Source of the DNA: Vicingus sp036171675
Lineage (GTDB): Bacteria; Bacteroidota; Bacteroidia; Flavobacteriales_E; Vicingaceae
NCBI GenBank assembly: GCA_036171675.1
Contig: JAVHRO010000111.1
Span: 1-64,000, forward strand
DNA: 64,000 nt
Reading direction: 5' to 3'
Shown: positions 34,157 to 44,286 of the stretch, in pieces
Position numbering within the stretch: position 1 is the first letter of the stretch
Layout of the letters: each line of letters begins with the position of its first letter
Position numbers and translations under genes: made by a program
The notes under the pieces: generated by a model
The model's input: only the letters and a program-made list of their open reading frames with translations
Databases searched by the model: none
Told to the model about the DNA's origin: nothing

Positions 34157-37100
34157 ATGAAAAAATTATTACTCTCTGTTATTGTCTCATTAGTTGTTGG
34201 AATTTCAAATTTATCCTATGGGCAAGTTTCTGGTTATACTTTTGCTCAAACGGCTCCAGCTTTTCCTCCTGCCATTGGAGGAACAACACATACTACTGGA
34301 ACAACAGATTATGCTACATATTCCAATATACCACTAGGGTTTACTTTTTGTTATAATGGTGTTAATTATACGGCTATAAGTATTTGCAATGATGGATATA
34401 TTGTTATGGGCTCATCTATTTTTGGAACAACTACACCAATAAGTTCTGGTAGTGAACATAATGTAATTGCTGCATTGGCTGCTGATTTACAAGGGTTGGC
34501 AACAGGTTCTTTAAAGTCACAAATGACAGGAGTTGCTCCAAATAGAAAGTTTACGGTACAATGGCTACATTATGAAAAATGGCTAGGAACTGATGACTAC
34601 TCTTTTCAAATTGTACTTTCTGAAACTTCAAATCAAATTCAAATATATTATACTGCTACTACAATAGTTGCTTCAAATACTTTTCAAGTTGGTTTAAGTG
34701 GTACTACTAATGCCGATTTTAATAATAGAACTAAAGCTAATGCTACAAATTGGACGGTTTCATCAGCAGGGGTAGCAAATACTGATGTAATGTCAACTGG
34801 AGGTAATGCAGCAAGAAGTCCAAACGGATGTTTCACTTGGTCTGCCCCTGCTGCATGTTCTGGAGCTCCAGCTGCAGGTACTGCAACAAGCCCTGGTTCT
34901 GTTTGTAGTGGTGTTTCTTTTAGTATTCCATTAACCGGTTATACAGGTGGTTGCGGTATGTCATACCAGTGGCAATCGGCTTCTGCAATTGGTGGACCTT
35001 ATACGGATGTTGCAGGACAAACTTCTACTACATTTACTGGAACGCAATCTGCCACTACTTATTATAGATGTATTTCAACTTGTTCAAATGGAGGACCATT
35101 TACAGCTACTTCAAGTGTTGCAACAGTTAGCATGAGTGCTCCATCAGCTTGTTATTGCTCTTCGACTGCTACTTCCACTTCAGATATGGATGTTACTAAT
35201 ATTACGTTTGGAACAATCAATAATACTTCTGCAACGGTTTCTTTAACTGGTTCACAAGGAAATGCCACTGGTACAGCTGGGATGTATAGTAATTGGACAG
35301 CTTCTACTGTTCCGGTACCTTTAGTAATGCAAGGTTCTTCAAATGCATTTAGTGTCACTATTGGTGGTACTGCATATAATCATCGTGTTGATGTGTATAT
35401 TGATTTTAATCAGGATGGTGATTTTGCTGATGCAGGAGAATCGTTACCAATATTTGCATATGCAAATCCATTACTTCCAAATACAACTGCTTCGAGTATT
35501 TCGATTCCTTTAACTGCTACGCCTGGAGTTACCAGAATGCGTGTGGTTTGTGTTGAGTCATCTTCAACAAGCGACTGTGGCACTTATACATGGGGAGAAA
35601 CAGAAGATTATAATATTAACATTACTGCTGCTGCTGCTTGTGCTGGAACACCAACTGGAGGGACTACAGTTTCATCAATTAATCCAATATGTCCTGGAGG
35701 ATCAACAGTTTTATCTGTTACAGGTAGTTCAATTGCTACTGGGTTAACTTATCAGTGGCAGTCGTCTGTTGACAATTCAACTTGGACAAATATTCCAGGT
35801 GAAACTGGGTTGACGTGTACAGTTAGCCCTGCGGCAAATACCTATTACAGAAGAGTTATCACTTGTACTGCTAGTGGACTTTCAGCAAACAGTGTAGTTG
35901 TTTATGAAACGATTGGGTTAACAGCTCCATGTTATTGTTCATCGACAGCCACATCCACATCCGATATGGATATTACAAAAATTCAATTTGGTACTATTAA
36001 CAATACTTCAGCAACCGTTTCGTTAACTGGTTCTCAAGGTACTGCAACTGGTACAGCTGGTATGTATAGCGATTGGACAGCATCAGCCGTTCCAGTACCT
36101 GCTGTACAACAAGGTTCTACTACAGCATTTACGGTTATTATTGGAGGTACTGCATATAGTCATCGAGTTGATGTTTATATCGATTTTAATCACGATGGTG
36201 ATTTTGCCGACGCTGATGAATCATTTCCGATTTTTGCCTATGCAAATCCCCTTTTACCTAATACTACAGCATCAAGTATAACCATTCCAATAACTGCGTT
36301 GACTGGAAATACAGTTATGCGAGTGGTTTGTGTTGAATCATCTTCATCAAATTATTGTGGAACATATACTTGGGGAGAAACAGAAGATTATATGATTAAT
36401 ATTACTGCTGCTCCGGCTTGTTCGGGTGCACCTGCGGGTGGAACTATTGCATCGTCTGTAAATCCAATTTGCCCAGGAGGTTCAACTGTGCTTTCCATAT
36501 CAGGTAGTTCTATAGTTTCAGGATTAACCTATCAATGGCAATCGGCACCAGCAGCAGGTGGCCCTTGGACTAATATTCCAGGAGAAACCGGATTGACATG
36601 TACAGTTACCCCGAGTGCTAACACTTACTATAGAAGAGTAACTAACTGTACGTTGAGTGGAGGTCTTTCTGCAAATAGTACTACTGTATATGAAACCATT
36701 GTACTTACTGCGGCATGTTATTGCGCTTCAGCGGCTACTTCTACATCCGATATGGATATTACTAAGGTTCAATATGGAACTATTAATAATACTTCTGCCA
36801 CGGTTTCATTAACTGGTTCACAAGGTAATGCTACAGGTACAGCAGGGTTATATAGTAATTGGACGGCTTCTACAGTGCCTGTGCCAAATATTGCACAAAA
36901 TGTTTCAACTGCATTTACAGTAATTATTGGTGGAACTGCATATAGTCATCGAGTTGATGTTTATATCGATTTTAATCAAGATGGTGATTTTGTTGATATT
37001 GGAGAAAACTTTCCAATTTTTGCTTATGCCAACCCTTTACTCCCTAATACTACAGTTGCTAATATTACCATTCCTTGTTCAGCAACTTTAGGACAAACTA

Positions 37101-39124
37101 CTATGCGTGTGGTTTGTGTAGAATCTTCTTCTAGTAGTCCTTGTGGTACTTATACGTGGGGAGAAACAGAGGATTATAAAATAAATATAACAGCAGGTGG
37201 AGTTTGTGCTGGAACGCCAACCCCTGGTACTGCAGTAGCATCTGTTGCCACTATATCATCTTGTGCTTCTCCAACTTCTATAGTATCATTAACTGGTGCA
37301 ACAACATCGTGCGGTATTACTTATCAATGGCAATCGGCTCCAGCTGCAGTGGGACCTTGGACGAATATTACAGGAGCTACTAATGCTTATTATATTTCAA
37401 GTCCAGCAACAAATACCTATTATCGATGTATTTTGACTTGTAGTGGGTTATCAGCAACATCGACTAGTGTATTGGTTAGTGTTACCATTTCTATTCCAGC
37501 AAATAATGAATGTAGTGGAGCAATTGCTTTAACTGTTAATTCAGATCAATCTTGTGGAACTGTTACATCTGGCACAGTAAATTGTACTTCGGCTTCAGCT
37601 GAAGCTAATACCTGTTACGGATCAGCAGATGATGACGTTTGGTTTACGTTTGTTGCAACTGCTGGCTCACACGATATTACCATATCTAATGTTGCAGGTT
37701 CTGTAACCGATATGTATCATTCTGTTTATGCAGGTACTTGCGGTGCCATGGGAGCACCTTTGGTTTGTAGCGATCCGAATACAAGTACAGTTACTGGATT
37801 AACAGTGGGTAATACTTATTATGTTAGAGTTTATACATACACCTCGACTCCTGGACAAACTACTACTTTTGATATTTGTATAGGAACACAACCAGGATGT
37901 AGTTCTCCTCCTAATTGTAATTTGAATTATACCTTATCTAGTATAGCACATGCTCCTGTAAGCTATGCAACTGGAACAACAGTAACTTTTAGTGATGATA
38001 AGTTCGCCCCATCATATACACCAATAGGTTTTAGTTTTTGTTTTGATGGTATTACTTATACGTCTTGTTTGATTTCATCTAATGGTTATTTGATATTCCC
38101 CAGTTGTTATTCTGCTGCTCCTTCAGAAACATCAGTTGCTCCAGGTGGTTATTCTCCATATTCTATTGATGGTCCAGCAATACCTAATACTACTGATGCT
38201 CCAAGAAATGCTATTTTGGCTCCTTGGCAAGATATTGACCCTGGCGTTGGAGGAACAACTCGATATGAAACCACAGGTTCTGCACCAAATAGAATATTTA
38301 TAGTTAAATACGATAATATTGCCATGTTCGATTGTAATTCATCTAAATTTAGTGGACAAGTAATGTTATATGAAACCACTAACAACATTGAAGTACATAT
38401 CAAAGAAAAAACCATATGTGCAACATGGAATGGTAGTGATGCCATTTTAGGATTACACAATTATAATGGTACTATTGCTGTTACTAATGCCGCTCATAAT
38501 TATCCAAACAATTGGACAGAAACAAATAAGGGTTACCGATTTACTTCTAATTGTGGTGCAGCTTGCGCTACATTACCTGTAAAATTAATGTTGTTTACTG
38601 CTGAAGCCCAAAGGAATATGAATGTATTGCATTGGGTAACATCAACAGAAATTAATAACGATTACTTTGTGGTGGAATCTTCAACTAATATGATTGATTT
38701 TAAAGACATAGCTCATGTTGATGGTGCTGGTAATTCTAATTTAGAATTGGGTTACCAGTATGTCGATAATACCCCATTTGAGAAAGTTGTTTATTATCGA
38801 TTAAGACAAGTTGATTTTGATGGAAAATGGTCATATTCAGATATTGTATCAGTAAAAAGTTTGACCGAAGGGGAAGTAAATATTTATCCAAATCCTGCTA
38901 AGGAAAATCTATTTATTGATGTTAATTTATCTAGAAACGAGACTTATACCATTAATTATGTTAATGTATTGGGAAGCGTTACAAAAGAGTATGTTGACAT
39001 TAACGAGGATCAAAAAACCTACAAAATGAATGAATTTAATAATTTGAAACCAGGCATTTACTTTATTAAAGTAATGGATGGAAATAATCAAATGATTAAA
39101 TACCAGAAAATAGTTAAAGAATAA
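34157..39124 (+). CDS. Giant GEVED-domain T9SS type A surface protein
   Basis: A 1655-residue secreted protein with a signal peptide (cut after about SNLSYG). An N-terminal jelly-roll-like domain is followed by three tandem modules of about 260 residues, beginning near residues 331, 591 and 853. Each has a GEVED domain (DVYIDFNQDGDF, then GTYTWGETEDY) and an Ig-like domain (YQWQSAP). Next come a pre-peptidase-like domain (about 1120-1240), a second jelly-roll-like domain, and a T9SS type A signal (IYPNPAKENLFID). The role is probably adhesion or glycan binding. The repeats are alike in DNA, so copy number may vary. Confidence 0.88.
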   Translation: MKKLLLSVIVSLVVGISNLSYGQVSGYTFAQTAPAFPPAIGGTTHTTGTTDYATYSNIPLGFTFCYNGVNYTAISICNDGYIVMGSSIFGTTTPISSGSEHNVIAALAADLQGLATGSLKSQMTGVAPNRKFTVQWLHYEKWLGTDDYSFQIVLSETSNQIQIYYTATTIVASNTFQVGLSGTTNADFNNRTKANATNWTVSSAGVANTDVMSTGGNAARSPNGCFTWSAPAACSGAPAAGTATSPGSVCSGVSFSIPLTGYTGGCGMSYQWQSASAIGGPYTDVAGQTSTTFTGTQSATTYYRCISTCSNGGPFTATSSVATVSMSAPSACYCSSTATSTSDMDVTNITFGTINNTSATVSLTGSQGNATGTAGMYSNWTASTVPVPLVMQGSSNAFSVTIGGTAYNHRVDVYIDFNQDGDFADAGESLPIFAYANPLLPNTTASSISIPLTATPGVTRMRVVCVESSSTSDCGTYTWGETEDYNINITAAAACAGTPTGGTTVSSINPICPGGSTVLSVTGSSIATGLTYQWQSSVDNSTWTNIPGETGLTCTVSPAANTYYRRVITCTASGLSANSVVVYETIGLTAPCYCSSTATSTSDMDITKIQFGTINNTSATVSLTGSQGTATGTAGMYSDWTASAVPVPAVQQGSTTAFTVIIGGTAYSHRVDVYIDFNHDGDFADADESFPIFAYANPLLPNTTASSITIPITALTGNTVMRVVCVESSSSNYCGTYTWGETEDYMINITAAPACSGAPAGGTIASSVNPICPGGSTVLSISGSSIVSGLTYQWQSAPAAGGPWTNIPGETGLTCTVTPSANTYYRRVTNCTLSGGLSANSTTVYETIVLTAACYCASAATSTSDMDITKVQYGTINNTSATVSLTGSQGNATGTAGLYSNWTASTVPVPNIAQNVSTAFTVIIGGTAYSHRVDVYIDFNQDGDFVDIGENFPIFAYANPLLPNTTVANITIPCSATLGQTTMRVVCVESSSSSPCGTYTWGETEDYKINITAGGVCAGTPTPGTAVASVATISSCASPTSIVSLTGATTSCGITYQWQSAPAAVGPWTNITGATNAYYISSPATNTYYRCILTCSGLSATSTSVLVSVTISIPANNECSGAIALTVNSDQSCGTVTSGTVNCTSASAEANTCYGSADDDVWFTFVATAGSHDITISNVAGSVTDMYHSVYAGTCGAMGAPLVCSDPNTSTVTGLTVGNTYYVRVYTYTSTPGQTTTFDICIGTQPGCSSPPNCNLNYTLSSIAHAPVSYATGTTVTFSDDKFAPSYTPIGFSFCFDGITYTSCLISSNGYLIFPSCYSAAPSETSVAPGGYSPYSIDGPAIPNTTDAPRNAILAPWQDIDPGVGGTTRYETTGSAPNRIFIVKYDNIAMFDCNSSKFSGQVMLYETTNNIEVHIKEKTICATWNGSDAILGLHNYNGTIAVTNAAHNYPNNWTETNKGYRFTSNCGAACATLPVKLMLFTAEAQRNMNVLHWVTSTEINNDYFVVESSTNMIDFKDIAHVDGAGNSNLELGYQYVDNTPFEKVVYYRLRQVDFDGKWSYSDIVSVKSLTEGEVNIYPNPAKENLFIDVNLSRNETYTINYVNVLGSVTKEYVDINEDQKTYKMNEFNNLKPGIYFIKVMDGNNQMIKYQKIVKE

Positions 39125-39149
39125 AAGTTAAATTTATTTTATTCAAAAA

Positions 39150-39178
39150 TTCTCTCCTTATGGAGAGGATTTTTTTTT
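39150..39178 (+). terminator. Terminator after the GEVED protein
   Basis: A short hairpin with arms CTCTCC and GGAGAG around a four-base loop, followed by nine Ts, lies about 30 bases after the stop codon. Confidence 0.75.
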
Positions 39179-39186
39179 GAATATTT

Positions 39187-39580
39187 TGTCATTTCGAGTG
39201 AAACGAAATGGAGTCGAGAAATCTTTATACAAAGTAGTAATTTGTTTTATTCGTTAGAAGATCTCTCCACAAGGTCGAAATGACAGTTGGTTTATTTTTT
39301 TTGTCATTTCGAGCGAAACGAAGTGGAGTCGAGAAATCTTCATACAAAGTAGTAATTAGTTTTATTCGTTAGAAGATCTCTCCACAAGGTCGAAATGACA
39401 GTTGGTTTATTTTNNNNNNNNNNNNNNNNNNNNNNNNNNNNNNNNNNNNNNNNNNNNNNNNNNNNNNNNNNNNNNNNNNNNNNNNNNNNNNNNNNNNNNN
39501 NNNNNNNNNNNNNAATTAGTTTTATTCGTTAGAAGATCTCTCCACAAGGTCGAAATGACAGTTGGTTTGAGATGACAATG
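39187..39580. repeat. 114-base tandem repeat array with scaffold gap
   Basis: Units start at GTCATTTCGAG (39189 and 39303, 114 bases apart, about 95% alike), and a third partial unit follows the gap (39514-39565). Each unit is itself a palindrome of the kind dispersed in Bacteroidota: GTCATTTCGAG...GTCGAGAAATCT left and AGATCTCTCC...CGAAATGACA right. The third unit is out of phase with a 114-base spacing across the 100 Ns, so the N count is a placeholder. Nothing coding is seen in 39125-39583. Confidence 0.88.
39414..39513. other. Assembly gap (100 Ns)
   Basis: Exactly 100 undefined bases, the usual placeholder for unknown length. Flanks are copies of the same repeat, so the true content is probably further copies. 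Confidence 0.95.
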
Positions 39581-39583
39581 TCT

Positions 39584-40942
39584 CTATTTCAACGTTTTAT
39601 CCATCAAATAAACTATGGTAGCAATTGCACCAGCACCCAATTCAAGTTCACGTTTATTAACTGCTTCAAAAACATCGGCATTTGAATGGTGGTAATTAAA
39701 ATAGGCTTGAGAATTAATGTCTAAACCAATTTGCATCATTTCAGGATAATATTTTCTTAAGGGTGAAATATCAACACCACTATGGCCCTTATTAATTTTT
39801 AATAAATCGTAAGGAGCTAATAATTTTTGAAACTGTTTTACTAAGTTTATTTGGTCATCAGTACCCATAATGTCAAACCCCATTGGTAAGAAACCTCCTG
39901 CGTCACTTTCTATAGCAAGAATATGCTCCTCGTTGTTTTGTTTAGCCAATTGAGCATAAGCTTTACCTCCAAAATTTCCATTTTCCTCGTTCATAAACAA
40001 TACGCAACGTATGGTGTGATTGGGTTTTAACTTTAAGGTTTTTAAAATACGTAAAGCATCAATACTCTGCACAATTCCAGCACCATCATCATGAGCACCT
40101 TCACCCACATCCCATGAATCTAAATGACCACCAAATGTTATTATTTTCTTGTCATTCCCTCTAATTTCTGCAATTATGTTGTAAGATGGAACATTAGAAA
40201 GTGTTTCGCAATGTAATTCCATTGATAAAATTACTTTTCCTTGTTTTAACCAAGCTGATAAATCATTTGCATTTTGAGTACTTATGGCGGCGCAAGGAAT
40301 TACTTTTACGGAGTCGTCGAACATAGTTACCCCAGTATGTGGAAAATTGTCGGTAGGAGAGGCTAACGAACGAATAATTACTGCTTTAGCCCCCAATTTT
40401 GATGCTTCGTTAGGACTATCGCCTCTTAATGGAAAACAATGTCCGTAAGCGGCAAAAGTATTGATGAATTTTTCATCGAACGCTTCATTAAGGTAAATGA
40501 CTTTATCTTTTACTTGTGCTGGTTTTAGCGCTTTTAGTTCATCCAGGTTATTAACCATAACAATTTCACCTTTTAACAAACCGTTGGTTGATGATGAACC
40601 TCCTAAAGCTAAAATAGTTAAGGTTAATTTTTCCCCTTTTGAATTTTCAGCCCAAGCAATTTCAGGTTTACCTCTTTTCCATTGAGGAACTTTTATTTCT
40701 TGCAAATAAACCGTATCGAAAGGGTAGGTTTTTAATAAATTTTCGCCCCAAATAATGGCTTTTTCAGCTTGAGGTGAGCCGCTAATTCTTGCTCCAATTT
40801 GCTTACACAACACGTTTAAATTTTGGTACGATTGTCCATTTTCTAGGGCTTCATCATATATCTTTCGAATAAATGCAGAGTCGGCCTGAGCATTGGCATA
40901 AAAACTTGAAATAGTAAGTAAGAAGACTAGAAAATTTTTCAT
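39584..40942 (-). CDS. M28 family metallopeptidase
   Basis: A 452-residue secreted aminopeptidase/carboxypeptidase Q-like enzyme. Residues 1-18 are a signal peptide. A protease-associated domain lies around 110-250. The catalytic domain has the zinc ligands in FGGHLDSWDVGEGAHDDGAG (His and Asp), the general base and metal ligand in MNEENGNFGG, a SDAGG Asp ligand, and a closing HSNADVFE His. All active-site residues are kept. It would cleave N-terminal residues from peptides in the periplasm or outside. It lies 17 bases after a methyltransferase gene on the same strand and may be cotranscribed. Confidence 0.9.
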   Translation of the reverse strand: MKNFLVFLLTISSFYANAQADSAFIRKIYDEALENGQSYQNLNVLCKQIGARISGSPQAEKAIIWGENLLKTYPFDTVYLQEIKVPQWKRGKPEIAWAENSKGEKLTLTILALGGSSSTNGLLKGEIVMVNNLDELKALKPAQVKDKVIYLNEAFDEKFINTFAAYGHCFPLRGDSPNEASKLGAKAVIIRSLASPTDNFPHTGVTMFDDSVKVIPCAAISTQNANDLSAWLKQGKVILSMELHCETLSNVPSYNIIAEIRGNDKKIITFGGHLDSWDVGEGAHDDGAGIVQSIDALRILKTLKLKPNHTIRCVLFMNEENGNFGGKAYAQLAKQNNEEHILAIESDAGGFLPMGFDIMGTDDQINLVKQFQKLLAPYDLLKINKGHSGVDISPLRKYYPEMMQIGLDINSQAYFNYHHSNADVFEAVNKRELELGAGAIATIVYLMDKTLK

Positions 40943-40959
40943 ATAGAGGAGTATAAAAA

Positions 40960-41883
40960 TTATAAAACCGATTTGTTAAAACTATTTGAAGGTAAATTTT
41001 CACTATGGGTATTAGAAACCTTGAATTTTCCTATAAACGCTTTCTTTGGTTTTTTGATAAGGTTTAGCAGCGGAAATAAATGCAATCTTTTAGCTACATC
41101 CCATAATCTTAAAATTTGATCAGGATATTGGCTGGCCTGCAAAATATGTTCATTTTCGTATAATGTTCGGTCTCTAAAAGTTTCTGGATAGAAAGGAGCT
41201 AATTCGTTATTTGTATCTTTATAAATCATGTTTATTCCATCCCACCAATTTTTCATTGAATTTGCTTTTTCATTGGCTGAAACGTTTAGTGGATGAGCCT
41301 TAGTATAAGATTGAAAAAGCAACTTGAATTCGGGGTTAGTTAGTAAAAAATCACGGTTGGCTTGTCTAACATGTCGGTAGTTTGAATCGTCTACCAAAAT
41401 AACAGCATTGTCGGCCAAATAGGGCTTAATTAACATTAAACACATAAATTGGCTTCTATAATCATGCGGACCATCAATAAAATAAATACCTACTTTTTTG
41501 TTACCAATGTATTTCGATAAATTTTCTAAAGCATCCTCGTAATCGCAATTAATAAGATGTGCATTGGTTATCGATAGTTTATTCATTCTATCGTTAATAA
41601 TTTGTTCGTTTTTACCGTCTCTATCGAAAAAAGCAAAATTATCAATACCAAAAAAACTATGTTCAGGAGCAGCTTTAGCGGTGGACAACAATGTTAAACC
41701 TTGATAAACGCCCACTTCTAAATAACACGTTTCGGGAGTTAAGGTTTCTTTTGCTAATCGCTGAAGCGTGCCGTAAATTGATTCGCCAGAATAACCCGTT
41801 AACACCTCATTTTTTTCTATTAAGCTTCCTTTTTCTGAAGCTTCCTTAATACAATTTACAATAATTTTAAGATGTGGGTTCAT
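40960..41883 (-). CDS. Class I SAM-dependent methyltransferase
   Basis: A 307-residue protein whose central part is a Rossmann methyltransferase of the Methyltransf_24/CmcI style: the SAM-binding CYLEVGVYQGLTLLS near residue 55, the acidic FFGIDNF at the end of strand two, and YFIDGPHDYRSQ with metal-ligand-like residues and VILVDDSNYR further on. The C-terminal 80 residues are unrecognised. The substrate is unknown. It is 56 bases downstream of the acylation operon and may belong to it. Confidence 0.78.
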   Translation of the reverse strand: MNPHLKIIVNCIKEASEKGSLIEKNEVLTGYSGESIYGTLQRLAKETLTPETCYLEVGVYQGLTLLSTAKAAPEHSFFGIDNFAFFDRDGKNEQIINDRMNKLSITNAHLINCDYEDALENLSKYIGNKKVGIYFIDGPHDYRSQFMCLMLIKPYLADNAVILVDDSNYRHVRQANRDFLLTNPEFKLLFQSYTKAHPLNVSANEKANSMKNWWDGINMIYKDTNNELAPFYPETFRDRTLYENEHILQASQYPDQILRLWDVAKRLHLFPLLNLIKKPKKAFIGKFKVSNTHSENLPSNSFNKSVL

Positions 41884-41939
41884 TTATTACTTATTGATGA
41901 TTAATAAAATTAATAGAGCACGAATTTACGTATTATGCG

Positions 41940-43643
41940 TTAAAATTGGAAATAAATAAAAGCTTGTAATTGCGAAGACATGGCTTGATAAATAGAAAAA
42001 ATAGCTAACACTGAAACAACTATTTTAATGACTAGGTGCGATTTAATAAATAGTTCCTTATACCATGTTTTGATTTTAACTGGCAACCAATGTATGCTAT
42101 ACCCAGCAATTACGAATAGAAATACCATTTTGTAATTTGACAAAATTGCAGGTATTAAATCTCCGCGGAAATTGTTTTTTATTTGTGAAAGAATTTGCCA
42201 CGAAGATTCCATGTTTTCGGCTCTAAACCATATTCGAGTAAATGTAATAAACGTGAGGGTTATAAATACTTTAAAGGTAGTTCCAAGTACATTATTAGAT
42301 TTTTCGTAAGGACTAACCTTTTTCCAAAGTTTATACACCATTAATCCTAAACCATTTAAACCACCCCAAATTACAAATTGCCAACTAGCACCATGCCATA
42401 AACCTCCTAATAACATGGTTATTAGCAGATTAATGTTGGTTATTAACCATGCTTTAAACGATTTTATCCAAATAGCTAAGAAAATAAGCAATAATACCAG
42501 CCATAAACAAATGTAAAATACCAGCATTTTGCCCGAAAGTAAAATAATAAAAGTTAAAATTATTATTCCAGTTATCCATGTTCCTATACTTCCACCTCTG
42601 TTTCCACCCAATGGAATATACAGGTAATCTCTTAGCCAAGTAGATAAACTCATGTGCCAACGTTTCCAAAATTCACCTACATTTTTTGCTTTATAAGGAG
42701 AGTTAAAATTTACAGGTAAAGTAAAACCAAGTAGCAGCGCTACGCCAATGGCAATATCGGTATAGCCAGAAAAATCGGCATAAACCTGCAACGAATATCC
42801 ATATAAAGCCATTAAGTTTTCAAAACCAGTGTACATGGTGGGGTTTTGAAAAATTCTATCAATAAAATTAACTGCAATATAATCGCCTATGACTATTTTC
42901 TTTATTAACCCATTTAAAATCCAAAATAATGCTAATCCAAAATTATACTGAGATAACGAATAGGGTTTGTATAATTGAGGAATAAATTCTGAAGCACGAA
43001 CAATTGGACCAGCAACTAATTGAGGAAAAAAAGTAACAAAAAATCCAAAATCGACAATGTTTTTTACTGGAGTCAGTTGCTTTCGGTAAATATCAACAGA
43101 ATAACTAATGGTTTGAAATGTATAGAATGAAATTCCAACCGGTAATAGTATTTTATCAACCGTAAAATGAGTTCCCGAAAGGGTATTAGTAAATTGTGCA
43201 AAATGATTGATTACATGTAAATTACCACTAAATATTGAATTGTAGGAGTCGGTAAAAAAATAGGCGTATTTAAAATAAAAGAGCACAAATAAATTGATGG
43301 TAACACTAGTTGTAATAAGTATTTTTCTTTTTACTTCATGGGTAGATTTAAAAACGGAATTTCCAATGTAGTAATCTAGAATTGTTGAGAAGAGGAGTAT
43401 ACTTATAAATAATCCACTTGTTTTATAATAAAAGAAAAGGCTTACTAGAAATAGAAAAGCGTTTCTTAATGCATTTTTTTTATAAATAACCGAATATACA
43501 GCCAATACAACAGCAAAAAATCCCCAAAAGAAAAATTGAGTAAAAATTAGTGGTTGGGTTTCGTTGTACAGAAAAATATCTTTCAGGGTTTTTAAACTAA
43601 AAAATCCCGACACCCAATTTAATATATCAAAACTATTATCCAA
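41940..43643 (-). CDS. MBOAT family O-acyltransferase (AlgI/PatA-like)
   Basis: A 567-residue membrane protein that moves acyl groups from the cytoplasm across the inner membrane to a periplasmic carrier or glycan. Landmarks: FFPQLVAGPIVRASEFIPQL, FWKRWHMSLSTWLRDYLYIP and the family His in LGGLWHGASWQFVIWG. The start is TTG at 43643, inside the end of the HAD gene (eight-base overlap); no ATG is available near the N-terminus. It belongs to a coupled gene set with two SGNH proteins and a LysM protein, as in alginate or peptidoglycan O-acetylation systems. Confidence 0.92.
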   Translation of the reverse strand: MDNSFDILNWVSGFFSLKTLKDIFLYNETQPLIFTQFFFWGFFAVVLAVYSVIYKKNALRNAFLFLVSLFFYYKTSGLFISILLFSTILDYYIGNSVFKSTHEVKRKILITTSVTINLFVLFYFKYAYFFTDSYNSIFSGNLHVINHFAQFTNTLSGTHFTVDKILLPVGISFYTFQTISYSVDIYRKQLTPVKNIVDFGFFVTFFPQLVAGPIVRASEFIPQLYKPYSLSQYNFGLALFWILNGLIKKIVIGDYIAVNFIDRIFQNPTMYTGFENLMALYGYSLQVYADFSGYTDIAIGVALLLGFTLPVNFNSPYKAKNVGEFWKRWHMSLSTWLRDYLYIPLGGNRGGSIGTWITGIIILTFIILLSGKMLVFYICLWLVLLLIFLAIWIKSFKAWLITNINLLITMLLGGLWHGASWQFVIWGGLNGLGLMVYKLWKKVSPYEKSNNVLGTTFKVFITLTFITFTRIWFRAENMESSWQILSQIKNNFRGDLIPAILSNYKMVFLFVIAGYSIHWLPVKIKTWYKELFIKSHLVIKIVVSVLAIFSIYQAMSSQLQAFIYFQF

Positions 43644-44286
43644 TGTTCAATTCAATTAGTTGATTAAGATTTGTTAGTTTATAATCGGCAATGTTGTAGT
43701 TTGGGTTATCCAAATTTTCAAGGTCAGGAACCGCAATTGTTTTCATTAAGGCAGCTTTCGCGGCTATTAAGCCATGAAAGGAATCTTCAATTACCAAACA
43801 ATTAATTGGTTTTACATTTAATTCTCCAGCAGTTTTAATAAAAATCATGGGGTGAGGTTTTCCAAAATCCAAAAATTCGGCAGAATTAATTACGTCGAAG
43901 TAATGAGTTATTTTTAGTTTTTCCAGCACAGTTTTTATTAAACTCATTGCCGAGGATGATGCTAAAGCAAGTTTATAACCTTTTTGTTTGAAATAGTCTA
44001 ACGATTGGTAAACGCCACTCATGGCCTCACCTTTTTCAATAATTAACGTGGTTACAGTAGCAAGTAATTCTGATTCGACTTCAATTAAGGTTTTATTTTT
44101 CCATCCCAATTTATTGTGCCAGTATTCAACTACTTCTGCTAATCGCATACCCATAGTTTCTCTACACATATCGTCGTTAAATGTTAAACCTACTGTTTTG
44201 AAGGTGATTTTTTCAGCTTCTCTCCAAAGTGGTTCTGAGTTGATTATTAACCCATCCATGTCGTATATTATCGCTTCAATTTTCAA
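43636..44286 (-). CDS. HAD-superfamily phosphatase (HxpB/beta-PGM-like)
   Basis: A 216-residue cytoplasmic HAD hydrolase. Motif I is YDMDGLIINSEPLW (nucleophile Asp9 and Asp11), motif II is SSSAMS, and the later LVIEDSFHG gives motif IV. A helical cap between motifs I and II is of the beta-phosphoglucomutase type, and the sequence resembles YniC/HxpB sugar phosphatases. The TTG start at 44286 overlaps the SGNH gene. Its role in an acylation operon is not obvious; it may be metabolic and merely cotranscribed. Confidence 0.86.
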   Translation of the reverse strand: MKIEAIIYDMDGLIINSEPLWREAEKITFKTVGLTFNDDMCRETMGMRLAEVVEYWHNKLGWKNKTLIEVESELLATVTTLIIEKGEAMSGVYQSLDYFKQKGYKLALASSSAMSLIKTVLEKLKITHYFDVINSAEFLDFGKPHPMIFIKTAGELNVKPINCLVIEDSFHGLIAAKAALMKTIAVPDLENLDNPNYNIADYKLTNLNQLIELNIG

